In this document: positions 54,850 to 63,100 of the stretch, piece by piece
Layout: each line of letters begins with the position of its first letter
Position numbering within the stretch: the first letter of the stretch is position 1
Source of the DNA: Streptomyces cadmiisoli
GTDB lineage: Bacteria; Actinomycetota; Actinomycetes; Streptomycetales; Streptomycetaceae
Assembly (NCBI RefSeq): GCF_003261055.1
Contig: NZ_CP030074.1
Location: 496,001 to 560,000 of the forward strand
Direction: 5' to 3'
Length of the DNA: 64,000 bases
The notes under the pieces: generated by a model
What the model saw: the letters and a program-made list of their open reading frames with translations, nothing else
What the model was told of the DNA's origin: nothing
Databases searched by the model: none
Made by a program: the position numbers and the translations under genes

Positions 54850-55185
54850 ATGACGACGCCCCCAGGGATGATCTCCGGAGACAGCGGTGAGAACCAGCAG
54901 GCGATCCAGCGTCTGTCCGAGGCCAGAGCGGCCATCCAGGGGCATGTCGACGGAATCGACGGCCAGGTGGGCAACCTGGAACAACAGTTCCGAGGTTTGG
55001 ACGGTCTGGCCTACAGCGACCTGCTCAAGGATTGGCTCGGCCACGTGATGAAGATCGTGAACGACCTGAGCCGCATCATCGACACCTACGGGGACACCGC
55101 CCGGATGCAGAGCGATCAGACCGCCACGAGCACGGACGCGGTGATCGCTCGGAGGGCCGCCCACAACGCCCTCATGGGCGGTTGA
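54850..55185 (+). CDS. WXG100-like small helical protein (no WXG motif)
   Basis: A 111-residue protein of Esx size, helical on both sides of a central turn. The helix before the turn contains ARAAIQGHVDGIDGQVGNLE and the turn is FRGLDGLAYSDLL, where the classical W-x-G would be; no Trp is present there. The helix after it (LGHVMKIVNDLSRIIDTYGD) is normal. The ATG has AGAAGGAGA upstream. The gene is paired with the next, WXG-bearing gene, as EsxB/EsxA pairs are. It is probably the partner in a heterodimer secreted by this system. Confidence 0.8.
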   Translation: MTTPPGMISGDSGENQQAIQRLSEARAAIQGHVDGIDGQVGNLEQQFRGLDGLAYSDLLKDWLGHVMKIVNDLSRIIDTYGDTARMQSDQTATSTDAVIARRAAHNALMGG

Positions 55186-55252
55186 CGCATCACACGTTTG
55201 CGCGCAGCCCTGATCGATCGAGTTCCTCACCCAACCAAGGAGTGTGCAAGCC

Positions 55253-55570
55253 GTGTCCACGCCCGCAGGCGGACCAGACATCTACATCGACCCCAACGGG
55301 ACGATTGTCACCGCTGAGGAACTGCAGGAAGTCAACAACAGGGTTCGTCAGATCGTCACCGATCTCCAGGCCGACATCCGGGCGAGGTTCACCCAGTGGC
55401 AGGGGGCGTCCCGCGAGGAGTACGAGGTTGTCCAGGCGCAGTGGGAGGGCGACATGAACGCGGCGTCAGCCGCTCTCGACGGCCACACCGGCCTGCTGAT
55501 GGACCTCGCGGACGGATGGAACCGGACGGACGCGCGAGGGACGGATCTTTGGCGGGGCGTCCGGGGCTGA
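55253..55570 (+). CDS. WXG100-family protein (Esx-type)
   Basis: A 105-residue WXG100 protein. Helix 1 (EELQEVNNRVRQIVTDLQAD) leads to the motif W-Q-G at about residue 50 (FTQWQGASREEYEVV), followed by helix 2 (MNAASAALDGHTGLLMDLAD). The GTG at 55253 has AAGGAG 10 bases upstream; a GTG at 55244 is less well placed. It lies 67 bases after its likely partner. Esx dimers are the signature T7SS substrates. Confidence 0.88.
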   Translation: MSTPAGGPDIYIDPNGTIVTAEELQEVNNRVRQIVTDLQADIRARFTQWQGASREEYEVVQAQWEGDMNAASAALDGHTGLLMDLADGWNRTDARGTDLWRGVRG

Positions 55571-55603
55571 ACCGCTGACGCCTTATGAAAGGACCATCCA
55601 CGC

Positions 55604-56113
55604 ATGCCCGTCATCAGTTTTGACGCCGAGGGAATCCGTTCCTTCCGCGACGTCGACGTTGCTGATTTCCTTCGTGAGCTGGACCGCATCAGGCAGGGGG
55701 ACTGGGCCCCGTCCCTCATCGGTCTGCTGACCGGTGAGGAGGCGGACGACGGCGCTCGGCAGCAAGACCCCATGCTGGTCATCGGCCAGATGACCTCCGG
55801 TTCGGTCAACGGAGGGCCCCTGCTGGCCCGGGTGCGCGAACAGGCGCAGGACATCGACGCCATCCTTCAGCAGGACCATCGGGAACTCTTCCCCGAGATT
55901 TCCGAGGCACTCGGCGAAATCATCACCGATTTCCTCTCCAACCAGGGGGTCAATCTCCAGGCGATTTCGGCTGAGGACTTCCTGGAGTATCTGGACGGGG
56001 TGGAGAGCGCCTTGGGCGGGACCCCCGATCCGAGCGGTGCCGATGCGCCCGGGAACACCTCCGGCTCGTCCGACGACTCGGATTCGTCCAGCGAGTCCGA
56101 CTCCTCGGTCTGA
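55604..56113 (+). CDS. Hypothetical T7SS-locus protein with acidic Ser-rich tail
   Basis: A 169-residue protein, not recognised. The N-terminal 130 residues look helical and acidic (VADFLRELDRIRQGDWAPSL, EISEALGEIITDFLSNQGVN). The last 30 residues are a low-complexity Asp/Ser tail (SGSSDDSDSSSESDSS). Its place between an Esx gene and the AAWKG-type gene, 33 bases after the former, suggests a chaperone, adaptor or co-secreted protein. The acidic Ser-rich tail could be a flexible linker or export signal. No signal peptide. Confidence 0.75.
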   Translation: MPVISFDAEGIRSFRDVDVADFLRELDRIRQGDWAPSLIGLLTGEEADDGARQQDPMLVIGQMTSGSVNGGPLLARVREQAQDIDAILQQDHRELFPEISEALGEIITDFLSNQGVNLQAISAEDFLEYLDGVESALGGTPDPSGADAPGNTSGSSDDSDSSSESDSSV

Positions 56114-56176
56114 TCCGTCCTGGTCCGGACCGTCCCTTCATCGAGCTCACCCTGAGAGAAACGCCAAGAGAGCGTC

Positions 56177-59100
56177 ATGCCTGAGAATGAGGAATCCGAG
56201 GCCGGCGGCGGTGCTTCAGCCGCCAACGACTCCTGGGGCAGGGCCGTCACCCTGCTGACCGGCTACCCCATGCCCAACCGTGAGCGCCTGTTCGAAGACC
56301 TCACGAGCCAGCACGGCATTCCTCTCTTCGACATCGTCGGCATCGACCACTGGCCGATCGAGCCGACCACGAGCGTGCAGTGGGGTTGGCAGACTCACGG
56401 CTTCGACTTCGTCATGCCGTTCTACGAAACCCTCGGCGGTAACGGCGCACACACCGGGGTCCGGATGCGAGGCGTCAACATCCGGTTCATCGGCACCAAC
56501 GGCCGCCCGCTCTTGGGTCCCGGCGGCACCCTGTCGGAGGGTGCCGCCGCCGCGGAGGCCGGCTCGCAGTGGGACCGGGGGAGGCTCGCAGGCTACATGA
56601 CCGGACCCACCGTCGCCCTGGATGCGCTGCTGCGCCCGCCCAACTACTCGACTCGCCGTGTGACGTTCGCCGGGCTCTCCGTCCCCGACTCGAACCACGT
56701 CAGCCTCGACTCCTTCCAGCGCACCGGCATGGCCTTCGATCGTGCCACGCTCTTCTTCCAAGGGCGGGCGGAGGTCCTGGAGGCATGGGAGAGGTCCTTC
56801 GGCGAGGAGGAGTCTCCGTGGCGGGGCCAGGCGGCCGGTGCGTTCTGGGACTTGGTCCACATCATCCGCCGGAACTACGACGGCTACGTAGATCAAATGG
56901 GGGGCCGCGACTTCACTTCCGGGCGTACCTTCATGAACGGTCACGCCCCGCGCTCGCAGATCGCGGACTCGCTGGCCTGGGCGCAGGAGGCGCTGCGGCA
57001 CGGGGCGGCGTCGCTGCGTGCCGCCTGGGACCACTGGGCGGCCGACGGCTGGCACGACCCGTATCGCTGGGTGCTCGCCGAGATCGAGGAATTCGCCAAC
57101 TGGATCATCGCCAACAACCACCCCTACATCGTGGTGAACGACAACAGCGCCGGGGCTTCGTACGCGGAGGGCTTCTCCAGCAACGTTCGTACCCTCGAGC
57201 CGTTCCGTCAGGATCACGAGTGGGGTCCCCTCGCCTACCCGTCGACCTGGGTGCAGGTGGGCAGGACGGCCATCGCCAAGTGGAACCAGCACGTCGACAC
57301 CACGATCGGCCTGGTGGCGGAGCAGGTCACGGGCAACCTCAGCAGCAACTGGCGGCAGGCCCAGGAGACCGTGGGCGACCGGGTAGAGAAAGTGGCCACG
57401 GAAACGCCCAGTCAGATTCACAACGGAACGGCCGGCGGTGGCCTGTCCCCGGACCTCTTCGAGCTTCTTGGCCTCGATGGCCCACCCGGTGGTGGTGGTC
57501 TGTTGAACGGGGATGCCGGTCTGGGTGGGCTTCCGGGTGGTGGCGGTGGTGGTCTGCTGAACGGGGATGCCGGTCTGGGTGGGCTTCCGGGTGGTGGCGG
57601 TGGTGGTCTGCTGAACGGGGATGCCGGTCTGGGTGGGCTTCCGGGTGGTGGCGGTGGTGGTCTGCTGAACGGGGATGCCGGTCTGGGCGGGCTTCCGGGT
57701 GGTGGCGGTGGTGGTGGCGGTCTCCTGAACGGAGATGCCGGTCTGGGCGGACTCCCTGGCACCGATGGCCCGCTGGGCGGGGACGCAGGTGTGCCTGCCG
57801 ACGGCGGTGGCGGTCTCCCCTCCATTCCGCTGAATCCCGGACTGCCCCTGTTCCCGGGTTCCGGCGGCGGCAGCAGTGATGGTGGCGGAGCGGTGCTGCC
57901 GCCTCCCGTGACGCGGCTCAACCAGGACGGCACCCTGACCACCACCTACGGGAACGGCTCCTCGGTCACCCTCAACCCCCGCCAGGGAACAGCCGTCACG
58001 ACCAGGCCCGACGGGTCCGTCGTCACCGCGGATCTCGGTGACGGCCCGCTGCTGAACCCCGACGGCAGTGTCACGGTCGCCGGCCCGGACGGGTCGATCA
58101 CCACAACGGACCGGGACGGAACCGTCCGGGTGCTCGACCCGGACACCGGCACACTCACCGAGCTGGCTCCGGACGGCACCCTGACCACCAGCTTCCCCGA
58201 CGGCACCGCGGTCGAAGTCGACCCGGACTCCGGGCTCGCCACCGCCACCGACGCGGACGGCGGCACCACGACCACCGATCTCAACAACGGGCCACTGGAG
58301 GCGCCGGACGGCAGCACCATGGCGCTCGCCCCGGACACCGGGGCGCTCACCATCACGCACCCCGACGGCACGACCGTCACGCTCGACCCCGCCACCGGCA
58401 ATCTGGTCACCGAGCATCCCGACGGCACGGTCACCACTCTCAATCCGAACACCGACAGCCTCACCACCACGGATCCGGACGGCACCACCGAGACCACCGA
58501 CCTCAACGGTCCGTCCCTGCCCGACACCGGCCAGGTCCCCGACATCGCCCTCCCGCCCTCGGCTGCCCCCGGCGGCGGCCTGCACCTGCCGGACGACCTC
58601 AACGTCCAACTGCCCGAGTTCGACGGGGGCGGCTCCGGTACGTCCGGTGGCGGCAGTCTCCTCAACAGCGGCCTGGACACGGTGGGCGGTGCCGGAGCCG
58701 GTGGCGCCGAGGAGAACGCCTACTTCGACGAGAACCAGGACGGCGCCGCCGGACGAGGTATCGGATCGCCGGCGCCCGCCACCGCCGGGATGGGCGGTGG
58801 CGCACTGCTCAACCCGGACGCAGGTAGCGCACCGATGTCTCCCGGCATGATGGGGCCGGGCATGATGGGGCCGGCCGGAGCCGGCTCGGGCGGCGGCAAG
58901 GAAGGCGGGGCGGAGCGCCAACGAGAGGTCTACGCGGGCACCCACGGCTCCTCGGGCATCACCCCCCGGCGCAACGGCCGCACCGCGGCGCCGGACGACG
59001 AGGACGTGGTCATCACCCGGGGCCGCACCAGCACGAGCTCCGGTGCGTACGGAGGAGCCGGCGGGGGCCCGCAACGGCGTACCGAGAGCGCCGAGCGCAC

Positions 59101-59179
59101 CCGCGACAGCTGGAAGCCCGAGGACGAGGACGTGTGGGGCACCGACGAAGGCGGCGCCCCGGCCGTCATCGGCCGCTGA
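56177..59179 (+). CDS. AAWKG-type large T7SS-associated protein with Gly- and Thr-rich repeats
   Basis: A 1000-residue protein without signal peptide or membrane span. Residues 1-430 resemble Streptomyces AAWKG-family proteins: an opening WGRAVTLLTGYPMPNRERLF, HGFDFVMPFYETLGGNG, and W-R-G in ESPWRGQAAGAFWDL (about 213) where the family name motif would be, a WXG-like turn. A Gly/Leu repeat of 18 residues (GLLNGDAGLGGLPGGGGG, about 441-530), a Thr/Asp-rich array of PDGT units (about 575-785) and a disordered tail follow. It is probably exported by this T7SS as a surface or structural protein. A role as effector is possible but no enzyme domain is seen. Confidence 0.8.
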   Translation: MPENEESEAGGGASAANDSWGRAVTLLTGYPMPNRERLFEDLTSQHGIPLFDIVGIDHWPIEPTTSVQWGWQTHGFDFVMPFYETLGGNGAHTGVRMRGVNIRFIGTNGRPLLGPGGTLSEGAAAAEAGSQWDRGRLAGYMTGPTVALDALLRPPNYSTRRVTFAGLSVPDSNHVSLDSFQRTGMAFDRATLFFQGRAEVLEAWERSFGEEESPWRGQAAGAFWDLVHIIRRNYDGYVDQMGGRDFTSGRTFMNGHAPRSQIADSLAWAQEALRHGAASLRAAWDHWAADGWHDPYRWVLAEIEEFANWIIANNHPYIVVNDNSAGASYAEGFSSNVRTLEPFRQDHEWGPLAYPSTWVQVGRTAIAKWNQHVDTTIGLVAEQVTGNLSSNWRQAQETVGDRVEKVATETPSQIHNGTAGGGLSPDLFELLGLDGPPGGGGLLNGDAGLGGLPGGGGGGLLNGDAGLGGLPGGGGGGLLNGDAGLGGLPGGGGGGLLNGDAGLGGLPGGGGGGGGLLNGDAGLGGLPGTDGPLGGDAGVPADGGGGLPSIPLNPGLPLFPGSGGGSSDGGGAVLPPPVTRLNQDGTLTTTYGNGSSVTLNPRQGTAVTTRPDGSVVTADLGDGPLLNPDGSVTVAGPDGSITTTDRDGTVRVLDPDTGTLTELAPDGTLTTSFPDGTAVEVDPDSGLATATDADGGTTTTDLNNGPLEAPDGSTMALAPDTGALTITHPDGTTVTLDPATGNLVTEHPDGTVTTLNPNTDSLTTTDPDGTTETTDLNGPSLPDTGQVPDIALPPSAAPGGGLHLPDDLNVQLPEFDGGGSGTSGGGSLLNSGLDTVGGAGAGGAEENAYFDENQDGAAGRGIGSPAPATAGMGGGALLNPDAGSAPMSPGMMGPGMMGPAGAGSGGGKEGGAERQREVYAGTHGSSGITPRRNGRTAAPDDEDVVITRGRTSTSSGAYGGAGGGPQRRTESAERTRDSWKPEDEDVWGTDEGGAPAVIGR
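57497..57772 (+). repeat. 54-bp tandem repeat inside the AAWKG-type gene
   Basis: Units start at 57497, 57551, 57605 and 57659, almost base-identical, and a fifth at 57719 after 6 extra bases. Each encodes the same 18 residues. The near-identity at silent sites points to recent expansion by slippage or unequal recombination. Confidence 0.92.
57920..58520 (+). repeat. Degenerate Thr/Asp-rich protein repeat array
   Basis: About a dozen degenerate units of roughly 13-19 residues built round (P/R)DG(T/S), each followed by a Thr/Val-rich strand (for example TLNPNTDSLTTTDPDGT). The pattern suggests a beta-solenoid or stalk. DNA identity between units is low, so it is old. Confidence 0.7.
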
Positions 59180-59193
59180 CCGCGTCCCACGGG

Positions 59194-59235
59194 CGACTCA
59201 CCGCCTCCCCTGGGCGACCCACCGACTCCCCTGGG
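59194..59235. repeat. 21-bp tandem duplication upstream of YbaB-like gene
   Basis: Two 21-base copies (59194-59214, 59215-59235), differing at two bases, lie in the gap between the AAWKG-type and YbaB-like genes. Confidence 0.65.
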
Positions 59236-59295
59236 CCGCCCTACCACCTCCTGTAGGCGTCCCGGCGCCCGAGCACACGAGGGCAGGAAGATCAG

Positions 59296-59751
59296 ATGAC
59301 AGGTATGGACTCCATGCAGCAGCGCCTGGCCGAGGCCATGGAGCAGCTCAGCGCGACGGAGACCGCGGTCGCACGGGCCGAAGAAGAGCTCCTGGGCTCG
59401 TCGTGCACCGTGAAGTCGACCGACCGTTCCGTGGAAGTCACGGTCGATGCCCAGGGCAGCCTGGTCGCGATGCGATTCCTCGGGGGGCTGTACCGGGACA
59501 TGACGGCCCCGGAACTGGCGGCCAGCGTCCTGGAAGCCGTGGAACGCGGCAGGACGATCATGGCGCGCCAGGTGATGAGCGTCCTTGACCCGCTCACCCG
59601 GGCTCTGCCCGCCATACCGGAGATGCCCGGCCTCACCGTGGACTGGGGGAAGATCTTCGGCCCGGGTGTCCTGGCGGAGCCCGACGACACCGACGTCCGC
59701 TACTCCCAGCGCAAGTTGAGGGACGAGATCAGCGAGGACGAGGGGGAGTAG
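59296..59751 (+). CDS. YbaB/EbfC-like protein in T7SS locus
   Basis: A 151-residue protein whose first about 110 residues match the YbaB/EbfC pattern. A charged coiled helix (MQQRLAEAMEQLSATETAVA) is followed by strands VKSTDRSVEVTVDAQGSLV and the helix MTAPELAASVLEAVERGRTI. The tail is acidic. Classical YbaB binds DNA and sits beside recR. Copies like this, inside actinobacterial secretion loci, are better viewed as small dimeric helpers, possibly chaperones for the cargo (inference). The ATG has a GGCAGGAAG ribosome site and the stop is 4 bases before the next gene. Confidence 0.83.
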   Translation: MTGMDSMQQRLAEAMEQLSATETAVARAEEELLGSSCTVKSTDRSVEVTVDAQGSLVAMRFLGGLYRDMTAPELAASVLEAVERGRTIMARQVMSVLDPLTRALPAIPEMPGLTVDWGKIFGPGVLAEPDDTDVRYSQRKLRDEISEDEGE

Positions 59752-59755
59752 CGGC

Positions 59756-60094
59756 ATGCCCGAGGTCTCCGCGGAAACGGCCCGCATCCGCCAGGCGATC
59801 GACACCATCGCCGCGTACGCCGAATACGCCGAAGCGATCGGCCAGAACTTCCGGGCAGGTATCGCTCCCACGCGTGCCTGGCCCGGGGAGAACGACGACT
59901 TCGCCCGCCAGATCCGCCCGATCGAACGGCAGGAGGCCGACACAGCCAGGAGCACCAGCGCCGGCCTTGCCGCGGTCGTCGCCGGAATTCAGCGCGGGGT
60001 GGACATGACCCTGGGCGCACTGACCGGGATGCAGGGAGACGCCCTCGACGCCATCGACGAGCATGCCAACCGGCAGCGCAACGGCCGCAGCTGA
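59756..60094 (+). CDS. WXG100-like helical protein with W-P-G turn
   Basis: A 112-residue all-helical protein. The first helix (SAETARIRQAIDTIAAYAEYAE) is followed by the turn T-R-A-W-P-G-E (about residue 41), then helix regions QIRPIERQEADTARST and LAAVVAGIQRGVDMTLGALT. Size and turn fit the WXG100 superfamily. It lies between the YbaB-like gene and the huge hydrolase-tailed gene and follows the former by 4 bases, so I infer that it partners the cargo for export. Confidence 0.75.
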   Translation: MPEVSAETARIRQAIDTIAAYAEYAEAIGQNFRAGIAPTRAWPGENDDFARQIRPIERQEADTARSTSAGLAAVVAGIQRGVDMTLGALTGMQGDALDAIDEHANRQRNGRS

Positions 60095-60131
60095 CCTTCC
60101 GTTCGTACGCAGAGACCCCGACTGGTGAGCC

Positions 60132-63100
60132 ATGGCCATTGAACTGCCGCCCGAGTGGGAGGCCTTCTGGTTGTTGGTGGCGGGCCAGCAGTTCCCGCAG
60201 GCGAACGAGGACCTCGCGGCGTTGAGCGAGCGCGCCTTCCGGGACATGGCGGGGGACCTGCGGGAGTTCTCGGATCATTTGCGTGACACCGTCGAGCAGA
60301 CGGCGCGTGCGTTGCCCGCGTCGATGGGCGCGCAGTTCCTGGCGGGGATGCGGCAGCTGTTCGACGACGGTGGCGTGGATCATCTGCGGGAGTTCGCCCG
60401 GCAGATGGATGCCGTGGCGGACGGCAGGCTCCGGATGGCCCTGGACATCACCGAGGGCAAGTGGAGCATGTTCGCCGAGCTGGTGCGGGTGTTGATCGAG
60501 ATCAAGATCGCCCTGTTGCTGGCCGCGTTCACCGGTGGGGCGACGGCGAGTGCGGTTCCGCAGGCCATGGCGCGGAGCCGGGTGACGCTGCTGACGTATC
60601 TGATGATGCTGCTGATGCGTGTGCAGCAGAACATGGGCATGCTGACGGGGGCCGCGGACGAGGCGATCCAGACGCTGCTGGTGCGCTTGCTGCTCATGGA
60701 GCTCGGGCCGGAGCGGTACCGTCCGGACGGCGTGGACTGGGGGGCTGTCGGACAGGCCGGTGCGTTCGGCGCGGTCGCGGGCGGACTGGGCACCGGGTTC
60801 GGAGCTGCGACGGGTGGCTTGCGGAATCTGACGCCGAATCCGTTCCGTGGCGGTCCTGGCGGCTTCGGCGGTGCCGGCGGTTCGCTGTTCCGGGATCCGC
60901 CGCCGGGCGGGCTCGGCCCCGTCAACACGGTGACGTCCGCGGGTGGGAGGCCGGGCCGGGGGCCGGGGAGTTCGGCGGTGGACGCGGGTGACGGGTTCGT
61001 CGTCGGCGGTCTGGCGGAGGCCCTGGCCGAGGTGCTGGTCATGGGGGCGTTCGGGCACGGGTTCGTGTGGAACTGGACCACGTTCTGGAGCGCGGGCGCC
61101 ATGTCGGTGGTCGAGGGCGGCGCGGAGCGGGGAGCCGAGAAGTTCGGGACCTCGCTGCGCGAGTGGTTCAGCCAGGTCACGCCGAACGGGTCGGGGCCGG
61201 GCACAGTCTCGGGTGAGGGCGGCCGGGACACGACGGGCGGTGGTTCCGGCGCGGGCGTCCGGGAGGGGGCAGGCGGCCGGCCTGTGCGGACGAGCGCCGA
61301 TGCGGTGGGTTCGGCCGCCGGGCGTGGCGTCGCCGCCGCCGGCAGCGGCGCGGCGGGTACCGGCCGGGGCGAGTCGCCGGCCGGGTCCGGGACCGGTCGT
61401 GCCGGCGCACCGGTGGCGGGAGGCGCTGGTTCCGGTGCCGTGCCCGGTGGGGGGATGGCGTCCGGCCGTCCGGGGCCGTCCGGAGCCATGGAAGCGGGCG
61501 GTCATGACGAGCCGCAGTGGCTGCCGGCCGATCCGGACGAGGCGTCAGATGGTCCGGACGGGATCCTCCACGACCCGGACGAGGTCCTCTATGCCTCGGA
61601 CGGGATCCTCCACGACCCGGACGAGGTCCTCTATGCCCCGGACGGGATCCTCCACGACCCGGGCGCAGGAACCGTAGCGGGCGGTGCGCCGGTGACCGGG
61701 GAGAGCATCCGGGCCACCGGGTTCCCCGGTCCCGGTGCGAGCGGCATGCCGGGAGACGCCGGGGGTGTCCCTCGTACCGTCCCGCCCGCACAGGTTTCCG
61801 CGTCTCCCGAGGCGACCGCCCGCACCACGACGGGCGCTCCGCAGCCGGGCGTCCGTACCGAGACACCCACTGCCGTCCGTGCCGACGCGCCCACCGGGGT
61901 CCGCACCGAGTCGTCTGCCGCCACGGGCCTCCCCGCGGGCAGCGCACACGGCGCCAGTATCGGCACGGACTCGAACACCACGCGCGGTACCGAGGAGGGC
62001 GAGGCCGCCGGACCTGGCGGCGAGACGGACGAGCCGGCCGAAGACGACGGCATGGCCGACGCCCCCTCCGTACTCGCACCGGGTGCCACAGCCACGGCGT
62101 CGTCGGCACCATCGGTGCGCGGCGCCGCCCTCGGCCCGGACGGGCCGCAGACAGCGGGACCTGCCCCTGTCACGTCGGGTACGCCGGCTCCGGGCACGAT
62201 GCGGGCCGCCGGGATCGGGCCCCTCGCGCAGCCCGTCGCCGCTGACAGCGGACCCGCCCGGGCGGGCGAGACCTCGGACGCCCTCCAAGCCCCTGACGCG
62301 CTCACCGTGGTCTCCGCAACCCCCACCACGCTCCCGATGGCCCAGGGCCGGACCCCCGATGCCGCACGGCCAGCCCTCCTTGTGGACACCCGCTCGTCGG
62401 GGACGGGCGGCATCGACGAAGATGCGGACACCGCGGATGACTCCGGCTATGAGTCGGAGGGTTCGGCCTTCAGCGCCGACGATGCGGATGACTCCGGCTA
62501 CGAGTCCGAGGGCTCGGTCCTCGGCGCCGAGGATCCGGACGCGCGGGCCTGGTCCGAGAATGAGCTTCCGGCGCTGCTCGCTCAGGAGCGGCCTCGCACG
62601 GCCACCACGGCTCCCGCTGCTGATTTCCACGCGGCCCCTCAGGCAGATGAGACGTTCGACGGCCTGTCCGGCCCGTCCGCGCCACCGGCACCGGCCGCCC
62701 TCGCGCACTCGCCTCGGTCCGTCGACCCTCAAAAAATGCGGTCTTCCCACGACTTTGCCCCGCAGAACCCGGCGGCCGAGCAGGGCGCTTCGCAGTGGTC
62801 GCAGCCCTTTGTCGGCATGGTGAACACGGACGATTCCATGGTCTCCGGGCTGCTCGCCGTGTTGCGGGACGCTCTCGACCAGGATGCGCCGGCCAGGCGT
62901 CTGTCCAGCCTGGCCGGGCAACTCGACACGTCCGCGGCCGTCATGTCCGAGGCCCAGCGCGAGGAGTTCGCGAAGCTTCAGAAGCGGATGGCCGAGCGAT
63001 CGGACAATGGAGCGGGCGTCCAAGCCGCGCGGGAGGCCGTGACCGCGAGAGCAGAGGACCCGGCGCTGCTGCCGGGCGACGTCAACGGCATGCCCATGGG

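Noticed and set aside
57497..57772. Regular repeats suggesting a CRISPR array
   Set aside because: The units are contiguous, without unique spacers, and in frame inside a protein gene.
56216..59074. 952-codon open frame on the minus strand
   Set aside because: Antisense shadow of the AAWKG-type gene; its apparent repeats are the complement of the 54-bp repeat.
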